The notes beneath the pieces are model-generated. The model worked only from the letters and a program-made list of their open reading frames with translations. It ran no database searches and was not told the DNA's origin. From Rubrivivax sp. SCN 71-131 (GTDB lineage: Bacteria > Pseudomonadota > Gammaproteobacteria > Burkholderiales > Burkholderiaceae_C): DNA of 64,000 nt. The stretch is taken from positions 186,001-250,000 of the forward strand of contig MEFD01000014.1 of assembly GCA_001724995.1 (NCBI GenBank). The letters are read 5' to 3'. Positions 63,501 to 64,000 of the stretch are shown here, piece by piece; the stretch's first letter is position 1; each line of letters starts with the position of its first letter. The position numbers were made by a program, and so were the translations under genes.

Positions 63501-64000
63501 GGCAGTGTCGCGCCGGGCGCGAGGATGGGGTTGCAGGGGGGCCAGGCCGCCCGAGGCGGGCCCGGCGCGGAGCCGAACACCCGGCACCTGCACTCTAGGA
63601 GCTTGGCACGGGCAAGGTGCTGCGAAAAACGCGACCTTGGCCGGCCACTTCGGCCGGTACCGCGGGCGGCGCGGTCAGCGCCAACGCACGGTGCCGACGA
63701 ACACCGGCATCATGTCCGCGCGCGCTAGGTTGCGGCAGTGATGCAGCATCGAACGCTGCAGGCATTCGGGAGAGCACTGGCCGTGCGGGCCGACCAGCAC
63801 CAGCAGATTACCCAGCACATGGCGACCAGGCACTCGTCACCGCCGATCGGGTCCATGGCCTCGACCTGGAAGCTGCCAGGCTCAACGCCAGCGTCAGACC
63901 GCGGATCGGACTTGACGGCGGCCTGCGCTGCCATGCAGATCGGAAGGTGGTGGATCGAGACATCGAAACCTCCAGAAGGCGCGTGAACCAAAATGGCGGC

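Overview
This is a high-GC (mostly above 70% by eye), gene-dense window that reads as a betaproteobacterial (Burkholderiales/Rhodocyclales-like) chromosome. I inferred the taxonomy from gene content and did not test it. Main blocks, in order: (1) a recB-recD-SbcD/Mre11-like-SbcC/Rad50-like operon, with an ATGA overlap at all three junctions; (2) a four-subunit ATP-dependent class I benzoyl-CoA reductase that looks bzd-type, followed by a hemerythrin-like gene and a terminator; (3) housekeeping genes (M24B aminopeptidase, ROK kinase, zinc metalloprotease, EttA, RhlE, PlsY, YciO, S9 peptidase, ComEC, two RidA paralogs, DsbB, UbiH-family hydroxylase); (4) a HipBA toxin-antitoxin locus with a perfect 18-bp inverted repeat upstream; (5) FumC and a Thauera-like KorABC 2-oxoacid:ferredoxin oxidoreductase, the known electron-donor type for benzoyl-CoA reductase; (6) an MFS exporter, ParC and a small RelE/ParE-like TA pair; (7) an aryl-CoA (benzoate/2-aminobenzoate-type) ligase divergent from a TRAP transporter; (8) a TetR-controlled RND efflux pump with an AcrR-like operator; (9) an IS66 remnant followed by a surface-glycan cluster that resembles a Fuc4NAc-type sugar module. 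The most interesting points are the dispersed anaerobic aromatic dearomatisation set (reductase, electron donor, aryl-CoA ligase, O2-binding protein) with no lower-pathway genes in the window, the fused RecBD/Mre11-Rad50-like operon, and the glycan module with a non-GNAT acyltransferase and a GT2-methyltransferase-like fusion. All family calls come from reading the translations; no database search was run.
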